Source: Pseudeuparius sepicola
Lineage: Eukaryota; Arthropoda; Insecta; Coleoptera; Anthribidae
Reading direction: 5' to 3'
DNA: 64,000 nt
Assembly: GCA_963920635.1 (NCBI GenBank)
Contig: OY987307.1
Coordinates: 310,001 to 374,000, forward strand
The position numbers and the translations under genes were made by a program. The notes beneath the pieces were generated by a model. It made no database searches, was not told where the DNA came from, and saw only the letters and a program-made list of their open reading frames with translations. Shown one piece after another: positions 1 to 10,367 of the stretch. How positions within the stretch are numbered: position 1 is the stretch's first letter; each line of letters begins with the position of its first letter.

Positions 1-166
1 AAAGAAACACATTTTTTCTCCTTTGAGTCTTATCTATCTAGCAAATTATTTAACAAATATTCTGAAATAATACAAAAGGATCAAAAGTTTGCCATGAAAC
101 CATAACACGTAGGAAAAATTGCCAAGAGGACATTTTTGTTCACAATTAAAATCTATATTTAGATTG
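1..166. repeat. Dispersed repeat, first of two copies
   Basis: This stretch reappears in the same orientation at about 8620-8755. Both copies share the segments 'cattttttct', 'gccatgaaacca' and 'aaaattgccaagaggac' in the same order. I see no coding sequence. The two copies lie on either side of the element-rich receptor intron and are probably fragments of one old interspersed repeat. Confidence 0.6.
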
Positions 167-287
167 TTGTGCCATTTTTGTGAAACTTTATACTGGTCTC
201 TGGCATACAGTTTTTAGTTTTGCAAAATGGTCAAACAACAAATTAAAAACAATTTAAATTGTTGGAGTTGCATACTTAATGACAAAA

Positions 288-1045
288 ATTGAAAATAAAA
301 AACCTTTTTAAAAACAAGCTTTTATTTAAGCCATGTCCTAAAACAAATAAAATAAGTTTAGGTTTTCGTTAAGATAATTCAATTCCAAATTGTCCAAGTT
401 CTTGCAAATTGAAAGCTTGTCGCGCGAAATGTTAATGAAAGTAGGTATCAATTAATTTTATTGGACAGTGATTGGTTGATAAGCAAGTAGCTATTTGCCA
501 AAGTATGCATTATTTCTTTACAATTCGCGCGACAAGCTTTTCAATTTGCAAAAAATGGTCGCAATTTCGAATTGAATTATCTTAATGAAAACCTAAACTT
601 ATTTTATTCGTTTTAGTACATGGTTTTAAATAAAAGCTTGTTTTTAAAAAGGTTTTTTTTATTTTCAATTTTATTTTGTGCTTTTTAGTACCTATTTGAT
701 TTCCATGTCAGGAGGGTGGTACAAAAATTTAATCCGCCATCTTGGGGAGGCAGCCATATTGGATTACGTATGAAGTCATTAACCTCATTGTTTTCTACCC
801 GTCGAGCCCTGCTTTCATTTGATACCCATGTTTGGTATCAAATAGGTAATCCGCCATCTTGGAACGGCGGCCATATTGAAAGTATTACAATATTGAGTAT
901 TGCATATTGTATTGTCACCGGAACTAAAGGTGTATGCAAAATTTCAGCCCAATCGGATGTCAGGAAGTGGTTTTAATTCAGCTTGCAAGATTCAACCCAC
1001 ACATAGGTACATACTAACAAAGCTTGTAATAAAACACCGTTATAG
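288..1045 (+). mobile_element. Foldback element with GGCGGCC arms, copy 1 (left arm missing)
   Basis: The first part, about 300-660, is a palindrome: 'acaagcttttatttaagcc' near 313 returns inverted near 622-645, and 'gcttgtcgcgcgaa' near 414 pairs with 'ttcgcgcgacaagc' near 524. The right arm, 700-1045, carries two 'ccgccatcttgg' modules (about 731 and 852), 'ggcggccatattg', and ends in 'aaagcttgtaa'. Compared with the complete copy at 23521-25171, the left GGCGGCC arm is absent. No transposase is present. The element is non-autonomous and its class is unknown. Confidence 0.75.
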
Positions 1046-1087
1046 GGAAATAAATAAGTTTATTTTTGTAGTCAGTGGCGGTAACTT

Positions 1088-2058
1088 TTAAAATGCCCAC
1101 TTCTTATTTAAATATTTCTTACAGTTTTTCGCATACAAAATTTCGATGATAAACACAAGCAAAGCCACTGCATTTCCGCCAAGAATAAATTTAAAAGCGC
1201 AGCTAAGCTCATTCGTGTTAAGCGCTTTAAAATGAAGTCGACACCGTGTTCTTCTTCGAAACGTTGCCACTTTTTCAGAATGCGCTAACAATTTGTGGTA
1301 GTACGCTATGAAGCCCGCCGCTCTTATTTTCTTCAGCATATTCTCCATTATGTAAGTCAACGGAGAACCTTTGGGAAATATGAGGTTCCAATATAGTTTC
1401 TTTGCCGATATACTCGTTATATGAACCAAAGGTTCCCCTTGACTGTCTAAAAAACATCTAGGGATAAAATACCTTATTCTCAATGATGACAACATGACAA
1501 ACATGTCTTTTTTAAACGCGGTTCTGTTCATACATGTCAAGTCTTCCGGAAAATATTCTCTCTCGAGATCAGGTAAATCGTCGATTGTTGTGTTATTCAA
1601 AAAAGGATATATGCAATTTATCAAGTTTGACTTTTGTAGGTCTTCGGTAGTGTCGACTTGTGGTTCATACAAATCTCCTATTAAAATATAGAACATTTTA
1701 CTTTTGCCTACCGAGTTTAGTTCCAAAGCTGAGAACACCATCAAGAAGTACAAGAGTTTTAAAGACAACCTCTTTTGTCCCACGACATGACCAGCCTCCG
1801 TGAGAACTTGAAGAAGATTGAACACGTGAGATTTGTTTCTGGTCTTTAAAACCTTGACGAAAAAATTTGCGACGAGGAGAAACGTCAAAATAGTGCCGAA
1901 GAACACTACCCAAACATATAGTTTAAAAATGAATCTAATTTTCATGCACCCGTATATTTTTGCCGCTCTTGGTACCACAACTTTTATGTTATCCTCTCTG
2001 TATGGGTAGGAAACATCAACTTCGTTGGTTTTCAATATGTTGCCATCAACTAGCATGC
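1088..2058 (-). CDS. Ionotropic receptor, exon 2 (end of ligand-binding domain, channel, C terminus)
   Basis: This is the C-terminal exon of an insect ionotropic receptor (IR), a variant glutamate-receptor-like ligand-gated cation channel of chemosensory membranes. The acceptor is TTTTAG|GC at 2060/2058, preceded by a pyrimidine-rich run. The first base pair completes a glycine codon left open by exon 1, so the reading continues ...CDVFLGMLVDGN. The exon encodes YPYREDNIKVVVPR, a first membrane segment (FIFKLYVWVVFFGTIL), a pore/second membrane segment around LKLLYFLMVFSALEL, the second half of the ligand-binding lobe, and a last membrane segment (AVALLVFIIEILY) before a short basic tail and the stop at 1088-1090. 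With exon 1 the protein is 545 residues, normal for a divergent IR. I see no disabling change. Which IR clade it belongs to cannot be told from motifs. Confidence 0.87.
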
Positions 2059-2147
2059 CTAAAAGCAAGTGAAACATATCATTTTAAAGTTTTAGTAAGA
2101 AATAAGGCAGATTTGATGATCTGTGTAAAATTGTGATAGCAAGTGCG

Positions 2148-3281
2148 AGGCCTACGATAAAGACACCATGGCGCACAAAAATCAGGTGACCATCTTAGTC
2201 CGACGTTACATGTCATTTGTCAAATAACTGAAAGCGGCAGCTTGGGTTTTGAGAAGTATTAAACGTTTAAAGTGTTTTCAAACGTCTTAGTTTATATTTT
2301 AGTCTAGTGCGCGTGTGTCCTGGCGGAGGGGAACCGCCCATGTGTTATTATGGCCTCTGGTTGGGAGCCGTGCCGTCCAGGAGTATTGGTGCCGCTGGCG
2401 CCGACGCGTGAGCGTGTAAGGGGAATTCTCCCCCCGGAATGTACAGTGGAGCCTGAGACACAGACGGGTGAACTGCTTACGGGAGATCCGCGAGTTCAGA
2501 CGGTCCGGGTGGCTGGAAGCCGTTCCCGTCGACCACGTTCGGGTTTGTGTATTTGGTATTCACCATTCACCTTGTGCGAAATAAATCAGTGTTGTAACGT
2601 ACTCGAGGATTTTCGTTGTCGACCCACGCCCTGATACGGTTCCTATTCGGCCTTTCACGCAGACGATCAACCGGGACCTCGTCAATATTTACAGTATACT
2701 GAGGTGAGTTTTCATTTTTATTTCGTAAAAAATAACCTAAATACAAATGTTGGGTCTGTTTATATTATATTTATACATATTACAAAAGCCAGGAAGAAAA
2801 TGTCACCATAACAACATTTGCTTTGCCTCGGGATGAAATATTGCGCAAAAAATGGATTCGTCAAATTCCAACTGAGATTTAATTTCTAAAAAAACCTTTA
2901 AGTACGTGCGTCTATCATATTTTCAAGAAAGTGAAACAATTAAAGGGCAAATGTGTTGTGGGAGAAAAATACCTATAGAAAATATCACCTAAGCTAAAGG
3001 AAGACGCTGTCCCAACAATTTTTGAGAATGTGCCAAAATATTTGAGTGCAGTGCCGTTTAACTCTCAGCCCAAAACAGCTGAGGCAGGTTGAAAATTTAA
3101 AAAAAAAAACAATTGGAGAAAGCCTAGATGCACAAAACCAATAATGTAATAGATGAAAGAAAACTCGCCAAATTGTTATCTTATCTCCAAAAATGCCTTT
3201 TATTATATAGGACTAAGTTGGTCACGTGACTACGCGATTATGCGTTAGCGCCATGGCCTGTCTTTATCATTGGCCTCGCCA
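2148..3281 (+). mobile_element. THAP-bearing, P-superfamily-like non-autonomous element, copy 1
   Basis: The ends are inverted repeats: AGGCCTACGATAAAGACA at the left, and TGTCTTTATCATTGGCCT followed by CGCCA at the right. The element is flanked by an exact 8-bp duplication CAAGTGCG (2140-2147 and 3282-3289). It contains a GC-richer 5' region (2290-2650), a splice-donor-like CTGAG|GTGAGT near 2702, and a decayed THAP zinc-finger coding fragment (2782-3092). A THAP domain with an 8-bp duplication is what the P-element superfamily shows, but there is no catalytic region, so this is a deletion derivative and hAT ancestry is not excluded. A second copy lies in opposite orientation at 6964-8172. 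Confidence 0.7.
2782..3092 (+). pseudogene. Decayed THAP-domain coding fragment
   Basis: Three broken frames show pieces of a THAP DNA-binding zinc finger in the right order. The first encodes TFALPRDEILRKKWIRQIP (about 2815-2872), like the Phe-x-x-Pro-Lys...Trp core of the domain. Near 2902-2935 there is a weaker match in the position of the Cys-x2-His segment. At 2988-3090 the frame reads KLKEDAVPTIFENVPKYL, containing the AVPTIF box that closes THAP domains. Stops and frameshifts separate the pieces. The opposite copy (about 7195-7440, minus strand) keeps the same pieces with different lesions. No transposase catalytic domain follows. Confidence 0.65.
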
Positions 3282-3469
3282 CAAGTGCGTAAGGACACTT
3301 TTTACACGCCCATAAAAATTCATTAAAATCGTGCAGCCTATCACAATGTTACAAAGGTTTTCCGGATGAAATCTGAACACTTTTTAAAATACCAATATGT
3401 GTAACAGATGATAGATCTTCAAAAAATAACCGCACTTTCTAAATAAACTGTATCTTTTTAAGGTCTCAT

Positions 3470-3692
3470 AAAAAAGTAACAGGGTGCTTAAGTTTTAAAA
3501 ATATTTAAAAATGTGGACTAGCTTTATTAAATATTTACCAAATTAGCTGAGATACTTAAGTCAAGTTTGGTACACGTAATAAAGGCATTAGTTATAATAA
3601 AAGCTGTTAAAATCAATCACCTTGAACAACCAGTGGCGTAGGAGTGGGTAATTAGTACAATTAATTGTTTTTGGGAAAAAAATAACCTTGTA
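3470..3692. repeat. Mariner-type MITE fragment, inverted relative to 8770-9026
   Basis: The segment with 'caccttgaacaaccagtgg' near 3621-3640 and 'cgtaggagtgggtaattag' near 3637-3655 is the reverse complement of 8815-8860 in the element at 8770-9026. That partner ends in the mariner-like terminus 'aaccaccctgta'. The full mariner at 3695 has inserted at or next to the end of this older copy. Confidence 0.55.
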
Positions 3693-3694
3693 TA

Positions 3695-6324
3695 CAGGGT
3701 GGTTCACTTTTATGTGGTAGGACTTTAACATTAGATAGAAAAAGATAATCTAAAATGAAAATTTTATATCAACATATATCGGGGAAAGCTTAGTTTCCGA
3801 GATACAGGGCGTTGAAGTGTTGGAAAAAATATGAAGTATTTTTTACACTGTCCGAACCAGTGGAGATATTTAAACCAAATTTGATGTGTAGTACCACCTT
3901 TTTGACTACGATATTTAGTGATAATATGAAGGTCCTGAAATAACCAGTGGTGGAGTTATGGGTTTTCACTATCACTAAATTTAAAAAGTAATTAGTACGG
4001 ACCTGTCTCACATCAACGTATTTTTTTTTTCGTAAAGTTCTTTCAATTCTCTACAAAAAGTGTATCTTGACATTTTTTTGTATCTGCCACGGTTGTGTAG
4101 TAAATAAATTATTTCGTTTCCATCTCAATGTGTTTTCTAAGATTATTGATAAATATCGCAAATAACAGAAATTAATTATGGAACACTTATCGGATTCAGC
4201 TATTTTATTTTTAATTTTATGGAAACATTTTTAAAAATAAACTGGCACTTGGTTTGAGGTACATTACTTTATTATCATGTTAACATTTGTATCAAATCTG
4301 TATTATTTCTTAATAATTTTTATAATTCTAAATTTGTAGAATTCTAAATTATACCACGACGAGTAAAACATGATTCTTCCGCCCATAAAATGTTATTTAA
4401 AAATTTTCTTATTTCCTTTGACTACAAAATCCATTGGCAAAATACTAATGTCCTTTCTGCATCGCCGTACTGGTGAAGATAAGTGTGCCATGGAAAAGAA
4501 AATCTTATTGACAGTTAATAATACAATAATCTGTCATCCAGTAGATGAACGTAGCAGCGCCGCAGTTTGTCTTTGTTAATAATTAAAATGCCGTTCCAAT
4601 TTACAAATGAAGAGCAGGCTGACATCCATTTCTGCTATGGAGTTGCAAATGGGAACTCTGCGGAAGCAGCCAGAGAATACCGGAGGCGATTTCCAAATAG
4701 GCGCCATCCGCGTCCCTCGGTGTTTGTTAACATGCACCGGCAATTCAGAACTCGCGGTCTGAGAACTAGAATCGTCGAACGAGGAAATGAAAACAATATC
4801 CAACAAGTCAGACGCAACAATGAGATTCTTCGTGAATTCGATAGGAATCCTACAACAAGTAGCAGAAGAGTGTCAGTGGCCCTACGTGTTTCAAAGTCTG
4901 CAATTTTGCGAGCTTTAAAAAGAGATCACAGGCATGCTTATCATCTACAACCCGTACAAGGTTTAAGGCCCGGCGATGCAGAAAGAAGATTAGTGTTTTG
5001 CCGATGGATTTTGGATCAATTGAAGGAAATAGACAATTTTTAAATAACATTTTATGGACGGACGAGTCGTGTTTTACTCGTCGTGGAGTAGTAAACTTTC
5101 ATAATCAGCATATTTGGGCACAAGAAAACCCACATGCAATCCGGCCAAGAAATTTTCAAGTCGAATTTAGTGTCAATGTTTGGATTGGACTGTACAACCA
5201 TCATCTGTTTGGACCCTTTTTTTTGCCACAGCGAGTGAATGGTGACAATTTTTTGGAGTTTTTAGTAGCTGAGCATAATAATATGTGGGAAGACATTCCT
5301 TTAAACTTAAGATTGTTGGCTTGGTTCCAACTTGACGGCTGTCCTGCACATTTTCACCGAAATGTGAGGAACTGGTTAAATAATAACTTTCCAAATAGGT
5401 GGATCGGACGAGGGGGACCGGTCGCTTGGCCACCACGTTCTCCGGACATAACACCTCTGGACTTCTTCGTATGGGGATTTTTAAAAGAACAACTCTATGT
5501 GACTCCTGTAGAAACAAGGGAACAACTTATTGATCGTATCAGAAATGCGTGCGATGAATTGAGAAATGACAATTTAATCGATGCTGTTCAATCCGTTAGG
5601 CGTCGAAGTGAATTATGTGTGCAACAGAATGGATCACATTTTGAACAATTGTTGAATGTTGTACAAATTTAGAATTATAAAAATTATTAAGAAATAATAC
5701 TAGATTTGATAAAAATGTTAAAATGATAATAAAGTAATGTACCTCAAACCAAGTGCCAGTTTATTTTTAAAATTGTTTCCATAAAATTAAAAATAAAATA
5801 GCTGAATCCGATAAGTGTTCCATAATTAATTTCTGTTATTTGCGATATTTATCAATAATCTTAGAAAACACATTTTTAGGCAAAAAAGGCTGAGATGGAA
5901 ACGAAATAATTTATTTACTACACAACCGTGGCAGATACAAAAAAATGTCAAGATACACTTTTTGTAGAGAATTGAAAGAACTTTACGAAAAAAAAAAATA
6001 CGTTGATGTGAGACAGGTCCGTACTAATTACTTTTTAAATTTAGTGATAGTGAAAACCCATAACTCCACCACTGGTTATTTCAGGACCTTCATATTATCA
6101 CTAAATATCGTAGTCAAAAAGGTGGTACTACACATCAAATTTGGTTTAAATATCTCCACTGGTTCGGACAGTGTAAAAAATACTTCATATTTTTTCCAAC
6201 ACTTCAACGCCCTGTATCTCGGAAACTAAGCTTTCCCCGATATATGTTGATATAAAATTTTCATTTTAGATTATCTTTTTCTATCTAATGTTAAAGTCCT
6301 ACCACATAAAAGTGAACCACCCTG
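3695..6324 (+). mobile_element. Full-length mariner (DD41D) with very long inverted repeats
   Basis: The element begins CAGGGTGGTTCAC and ends GTGAACCACCCTG, with TA on both sides (3693-3694 and 6325-6326). The inverted repeats extend inward for about 630-660 bp (3695-4338 and 5661-6324) and are almost identical. The main difference is a stretch of about 17 bp near 5875-5892 that is present only in the right repeat. The single transposase gene lies between them, and its 3' end runs into the right repeat. Near-identity of the repeats indicates recent insertion. The element sits in the receptor intron between the two THAP-bearing copies. Confidence 0.9.
4588..5672 (+). pseudogene. Mariner DD41D transposase with one frameshift
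   Basis: The gene starts at 4588 (MPFQFTNEEQADIHF) with a helix-turn-helix DNA-binding half (FPNRRHPRPSVF, then RVSVALRVSKSAILRAL). The catalytic half carries the first aspartate in WTDESCF, the second in FQLDGCPAHF and the third in SPDITPLDFFVWG. I count 41 residues between the second and third aspartates, so the triad is DD41D, as in rosa/visitor-type mariners. The first frame stops at 5041-5043 inside a T run (GACAATTTTTAA), and the second half is in another frame. One extra T would join them without other loss. The protein would be about 360 residues, full length for the family. Apart from this single-base lesion it looks intact. Confidence 0.88.
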
Positions 6325-6713
6325 TATTTATAAAATATAGGGTGTTATTTAAGTAGATAGCCAGACTTCAAGGGGTGATTCTTTGAGTGATTTTAAGACG
6401 AAAAGTTTATATAAACATAGGTCCGGTATCGCTTAGTTTTCAAGATACAGGGTTTCAAATTTTAAAAAAAATTTTCAACAACATCTTAATAATCCTTTAG
6501 CCGATTTTGTTTACATCTGGCAGTGTTATTTACAGTAGAGAGGGGTTAATTTAGCCCTAATTAGATTCAAATTAGTAAGTCCAGTGGCGTCACAGGGGGC
6601 ATCATGACCAATAATTTTGAAAAAAAAAATGTGCGCCACTGACTTTTTTAACACTTTTTTATTTTTCTCGCATTAAGGAACTAAGAATACAACTTTTTGG
6701 AAATAGTTATTTA

Positions 6714-6831
6714 TGTACCAAGGCACTGAAGTTCAACTTTTTATGACTCATGTGGAGTTTAGTTGCTGAGGCCTCTGGCCGAGGCAAATAAACCACATGA
6801 GTCATAAAAAGAACTTCAATGCCGAGGTACA
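6714..6831. repeat. Long near-perfect hairpin
   Basis: The left arm from 'tgtaccaaggcactgaag' pairs with the right arm ending 'cttcaatgccgaggtaca'. The inner part 'tttttatgactcatgtgg' pairs with 'ccacatgagtcataaaaa'. The tip is 'gaggcctctggccgag'. A related sequence at about 10911-10945 has 'tgtaccaaggcactgaa' joined directly to 'cttcagtgccga', without the inner stem. Confidence 0.75.
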
Positions 6832-6963
6832 TATTATATTTTTTTTGAAATCGGAAAAAAAAAGTTTTATTAGGCAAGAAAATAATAATAAGGGATCACC
6901 CGTCCACGAACCGACTACGCGCGGCGTTGCTTGACTTCACCGATCGCTCTACCTAGGACAAGT

Positions 6964-8172
6964 CGAGGCCAACGATAAAGACAGGCCACGGCGCTAACGC
7001 ATAATCGCGTAGTCACGTGACCAACTTAGTCTTATATAATGAAAGGCATTTTTGGAGATAAGTAGAAAAAACAAATTTCGTAACAATTTTGCAAGTTTTC
7101 TTTCGTCTATTACATTATTGGTTTTGTGCATCCAAGCTTTCTCTAATTGTTTTTTCAAAATTTTCAACCTGCCTCAGCTGTTTTAGGCTGAGAGTTAAAC
7201 GGCACTGCACTCACAATATTTTGGCACATTCTCAAAAATTGTTCCTTTAGCTTAGGTGATATTCTCTATAGGTATTTTCCTCCCACAACACATTTGTCCA
7301 CTTTAATTGTTTCACTTTCTTGAAAATGTGTGGCGTCTTTTACAAATTAAATCTCAGTTGGAATTTGACGAATCCATTTTTGGCGGAAATTTTCATCCCG
7401 AGGCAAAACAAATGTTTGTTATGGTGACACTTTCTTCCTGGCTTTTGCAATATGTATAAATATAATATAAACAGACCCAATATTTGGTATTTAGGTTATT
7501 TTTTACGAAATAAAAATGAAAACTAACCTCAGTAGGTATACTGTAAATATTGACGAGGTCTCAGTTGATCGGCAGCGTGAAAGACCGAATAGAAACCGTA
7601 TCAGGGCGTGGGTCGACAACGAAAATCCTCGAGTACATTACAACGCTGATTTATTTCGCACAAGGTGAATGGTGAATACACAATACACAAACCCGAACGT
7701 GGTCAACGCGCGGGAACGGCTTCCAGCCACCCGGACCGTCTGAACTCGCGGATCTCCCGTAAGCAGTTCACCCCTCTGTGTCTCAGGCTCCACGCTCCAT
7801 TGTCCAATACTGTCCATGTCCATAATAGTCCATTCCGGGCTCCCTATTCTGTGGTTCGGGGGAGAATTCCCCTTTACAGCGCTCACGCGTCGGTGCGAGC
7901 GGCACCAATACTCTTGGACGGCACGACTCCCACCCAGACACCCAGAGGCCATAATAACACCTGGGCGGTTCCCCTCCGCCAGGACACACGCGCACTAGAC
8001 ACAAACTTGTTTCTAAAATATAAACTAAGACGTTTAAAAACACTTTAAACATTTAAAACTTCTCAAAACCCAAGCTACCGCTTTCAGTTATGTGACAAAT
8101 GACATGTAACGTCGGACTAAGATGGCCACGTGATTTTTGTGCGCCAGGGCTTGTCTTTATAGTAGGCCTTGA
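6964..8172 (-). mobile_element. THAP-bearing, P-superfamily-like non-autonomous element, copy 2 (inverted)
   Basis: This is the reverse-oriented relative of the element at 2148-3281, alignable along nearly its whole length, including the THAP remnant and the GC-rich 5' region (7560-8010). It begins CGAGGCCAACGATAAAGACA and ends TGTCTTTATAGTAGGCCTTGA. It has its own exact 8-bp duplication, GGACAAGT, at 6956-6963 and 8173-8180. The separate duplications show two independent insertions rather than one large foldback. Confidence 0.72.
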
Positions 8173-8444
8173 GGACAAGTATAATCACGTACGGCACCTT
8201 CTGACAGGAAAACCAAACTGCTGCTTCTTGTGCAGCCTATACAACAAATCTATTGATTTTCAAATTTACTAAAATATGTATACTGAAGGATTGCGCTTCT
8301 GTAGGAAACAATTTCGCAATGTGTACGAACAGTTAAATGAGCCTTTATCGGCCGGGTTTTGAATATTTGGTCACTTTTGACGGGCGATTTCTCCGCGTCT
8401 GACGTTTGATGTTTACATCTCGCCAAGGCCTACTTATTGAAAAA

Positions 8445-8477
8445 ATCGTACAATAATGGGCTACATTATTGTACGAT
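8445..8477. repeat. Perfect 14-bp stem hairpin
   Basis: 'atcgtacaataatg' (8445-8458) and its exact reverse complement (8464-8477) flank the 5-base loop 'ggcta'. It is not followed by a T run and does not resemble an RNA gene. It probably belongs to the repeat filling the intron. Confidence 0.7.
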
Positions 8478-8769
8478 GTATGTGCTTTTAATGACGATTT
8501 TGGGACATTTTAATGCCGATTTCAAGAAAAAATATGTTTCTTACTTTAAATAAAGTAAGGTTTTACACCCTGTATCTTCAAAAGTATAGCCTTAAATAGG
8601 AAAAAGTTACTTTATTTGAAGTAAGAAACGCATTTTTTCTACTTTCAATCAAAAAATGCATTGAAATAATACAAAAAATCAAATTTGCCATGAAACCATG
8701 ACACATACGAAAAATTGCCAAGAGGACATTTTTGTTTACAATTAAAACCTACATAAAAAATTTATACAT

Positions 8770-9026
8770 TTTATTGCTATACAAGGTGATTCATTTTTTT
8801 CAATAATTTTACTAACTACCCACTTCTACGCCACTGGTTGTTCAAGGTGTTTGATATTAACAGGTTTTATGCTAATCCATGTCTTTAAAACGTGTACCAA
8901 ATTTGACTTAAATATCTCATCTAGTTTGCTAAATATTCAACAAAGTCCACATTTTTTTTTAATTTTACCTACCACAAACCTGTCAGAGTTTGGTCCCTTA
9001 AAAATGAACCACCCTGTATATGCCTA
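8770..9026. repeat. Mariner-type MITE at the receptor splice donor
   Basis: The left end reads 'acaaggtgattcattttt' and the right end 'aaaaatgaaccaccctgta', imperfect inverted repeats of mariner type. Its right end stops within a few bases of the receptor exon 1 donor (9027). Its inner part matches 3470-3692 in opposite orientation. Confidence 0.6.
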
Positions 9027-9027
9027 C

Positions 9028-9694
9028 CTAAAAACACATCGCAATTCTGACTTCTCGTTTCGTTTAGTTTCAACCAGTTTCCATGAGTTGCCGTATAAAT
9101 TTGTGTGTAAGTTACATTTAAAGACACGTGTTTTGCTATTAGCTCCATAATTTCTATTTCTATGCCTTTGAAGTTCCCGCATTCGTCACATTTCGTCCAA
9201 GCCTCCATGCTCCTTAGACATGCGGTTATATTTTTATCCTTCCAATAGTCGACGATTTTTATTTCCGAGTTTGAAGTGCAACTACTCTGGTTGACCTCAG
9301 GCAACATCAAGCAGTATGTCACTATGTTATATTTACCGGCCAAATCACGTATGCCAGTTTCTGATATAAACACGAATTTTGCTCTAGGATTGTAAACTGT
9401 ACTTTTAGAAATCATGGAAAATGCCTCTTCGATATTAACATCTTCGTTTCCGATGATGTAACCACCAGGTATAGCATCAAAATTTGTGAAATTCGGAACC
9501 GATTTTGAATTGTATCTTATAACAGGTTTGAATATAGAAATGTTTGAGTTTATTTGATGAATGGTTGCGGCATTTTCAAGATAGTTGGTTACATAATTTA
9601 CTAAATGTGGCTTATTGTTATTTTTAATATTTGGAAAATTGTTGCAACACAAAACGTATAATGGAAATATTAGACAAACTACTTTCAGAAGCAT
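9028..9694 (-). CDS. Ionotropic receptor, exon 1 (signal peptide and start of ligand-binding domain)
   Basis: The exon starts at ATG 9694, giving a hydrophobic signal peptide (MLLKVVCLIFPLYVLC). An amino-terminal region of about 150 residues has several N-glycosylation sequons. The start of ligand-binding lobe S1 follows (FKGIEIEIMELIAKHVS). The exon ends at TTTTTAG|GTAGGC (last exon base 9028), in phase 1. The acceptor at 2058 restores the frame exactly, which is strong evidence that the two parts are one gene. Reading past the donor runs straight into a mariner-type repeat end and stops, so the frame continuing to 8969 is not real protein. The intron of about 7 kb (2059-9027) contains only mobile elements and AT-rich sequence. 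I could not pick out a promoter upstream of 9694. Confidence 0.87.
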
Positions 9695-10045
9695 TATCGA
9701 GGCACTGATTGATATATCTACTATTTCTACATAAAATTAAATCAATTGTATATTGAAAGTAAACATAACATTAATTATGTACAAGACAAGGGTGTAAGTA
9801 CAACTTGTGAACATGTATTGTAATTGTGTCAAGCTTTCAGGTAGCTAAGACCTAAAATAATATTTTTGTATATTTTACAATATTTATGGTTGAAGGAAGT
9901 GTATACAGTGTGGTCATTTAAGTGTGCAACATATGGGACTTTTTTTTAATAATTGCACAACGAAAATACAAATATTCCCGAAAGTTGGTGCATATTCGTT
10001 AATCATATTAGGCGCACTTAGAATGGTTGCAATTGAAACAGCATA
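9695..10045. other. Receptor upstream region, no gene seen
   Basis: AT-rich sequence upstream of the ionotropic receptor start. I find no TATA box at a convincing distance and no coding potential. Any promoter should lie here because the gene reads leftward from 9694. Confidence 0.4.
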
Positions 10046-10367
10046 CAGGGTAGGTAAAAATAAAAAAATATAAAAATTGTACGAGAGTAAAGTAACCTTA
10101 TTTCAGAAAATTCATCAAAATGTTATTAAGAAAAGTTGTCTAGAATGAAAAGTTATGCCTAAATACCAAAACAAAGCCTCCTAAGAAAATTTTTTTTTTA
10201 AACATTAATAATTTCCTAAAAAAATGTTTTTATATTCACCCTATACAATTTCATAAATCAATCAAAATTAAATCAATTTCGCATAACTTTGTTCAAATTC
10301 ATTGCCAATTATTTATATTTAAAATTTCGGAGAAAAAACACATTTTCAATCAAACAGGGACACCCTG
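10046..10367. mobile_element. Mariner-type MITE
   Basis: Begins 'tacagggtaggtaaaaat' and ends 'gggacaccctgta', so it has CAGGG...CCCTG ends next to TA on both sides. It is AT-rich with no coding sequence. Many other short elements in the window end the same way. Confidence 0.6.

Noticed and set aside
2350..2634. Open frame of 94 codons in the left THAP-bearing element
   Set aside because: The corresponding region of the opposite copy (7638-8052) keeps the DNA sequence but not this frame. It looks like a GC-rich non-coding part of the element.
3790..4011. Open frame in the left mariner inverted repeat, mirrored at 5945-6229
   Set aside because: The two frames are the same sequence in the two inverted repeats, outside the transposase. 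They are not genes.
2148..8172. One 6-kb foldback transposon
   Set aside because: Each arm has its own inverted ends and a different 8-bp duplication, so they are two insertions.
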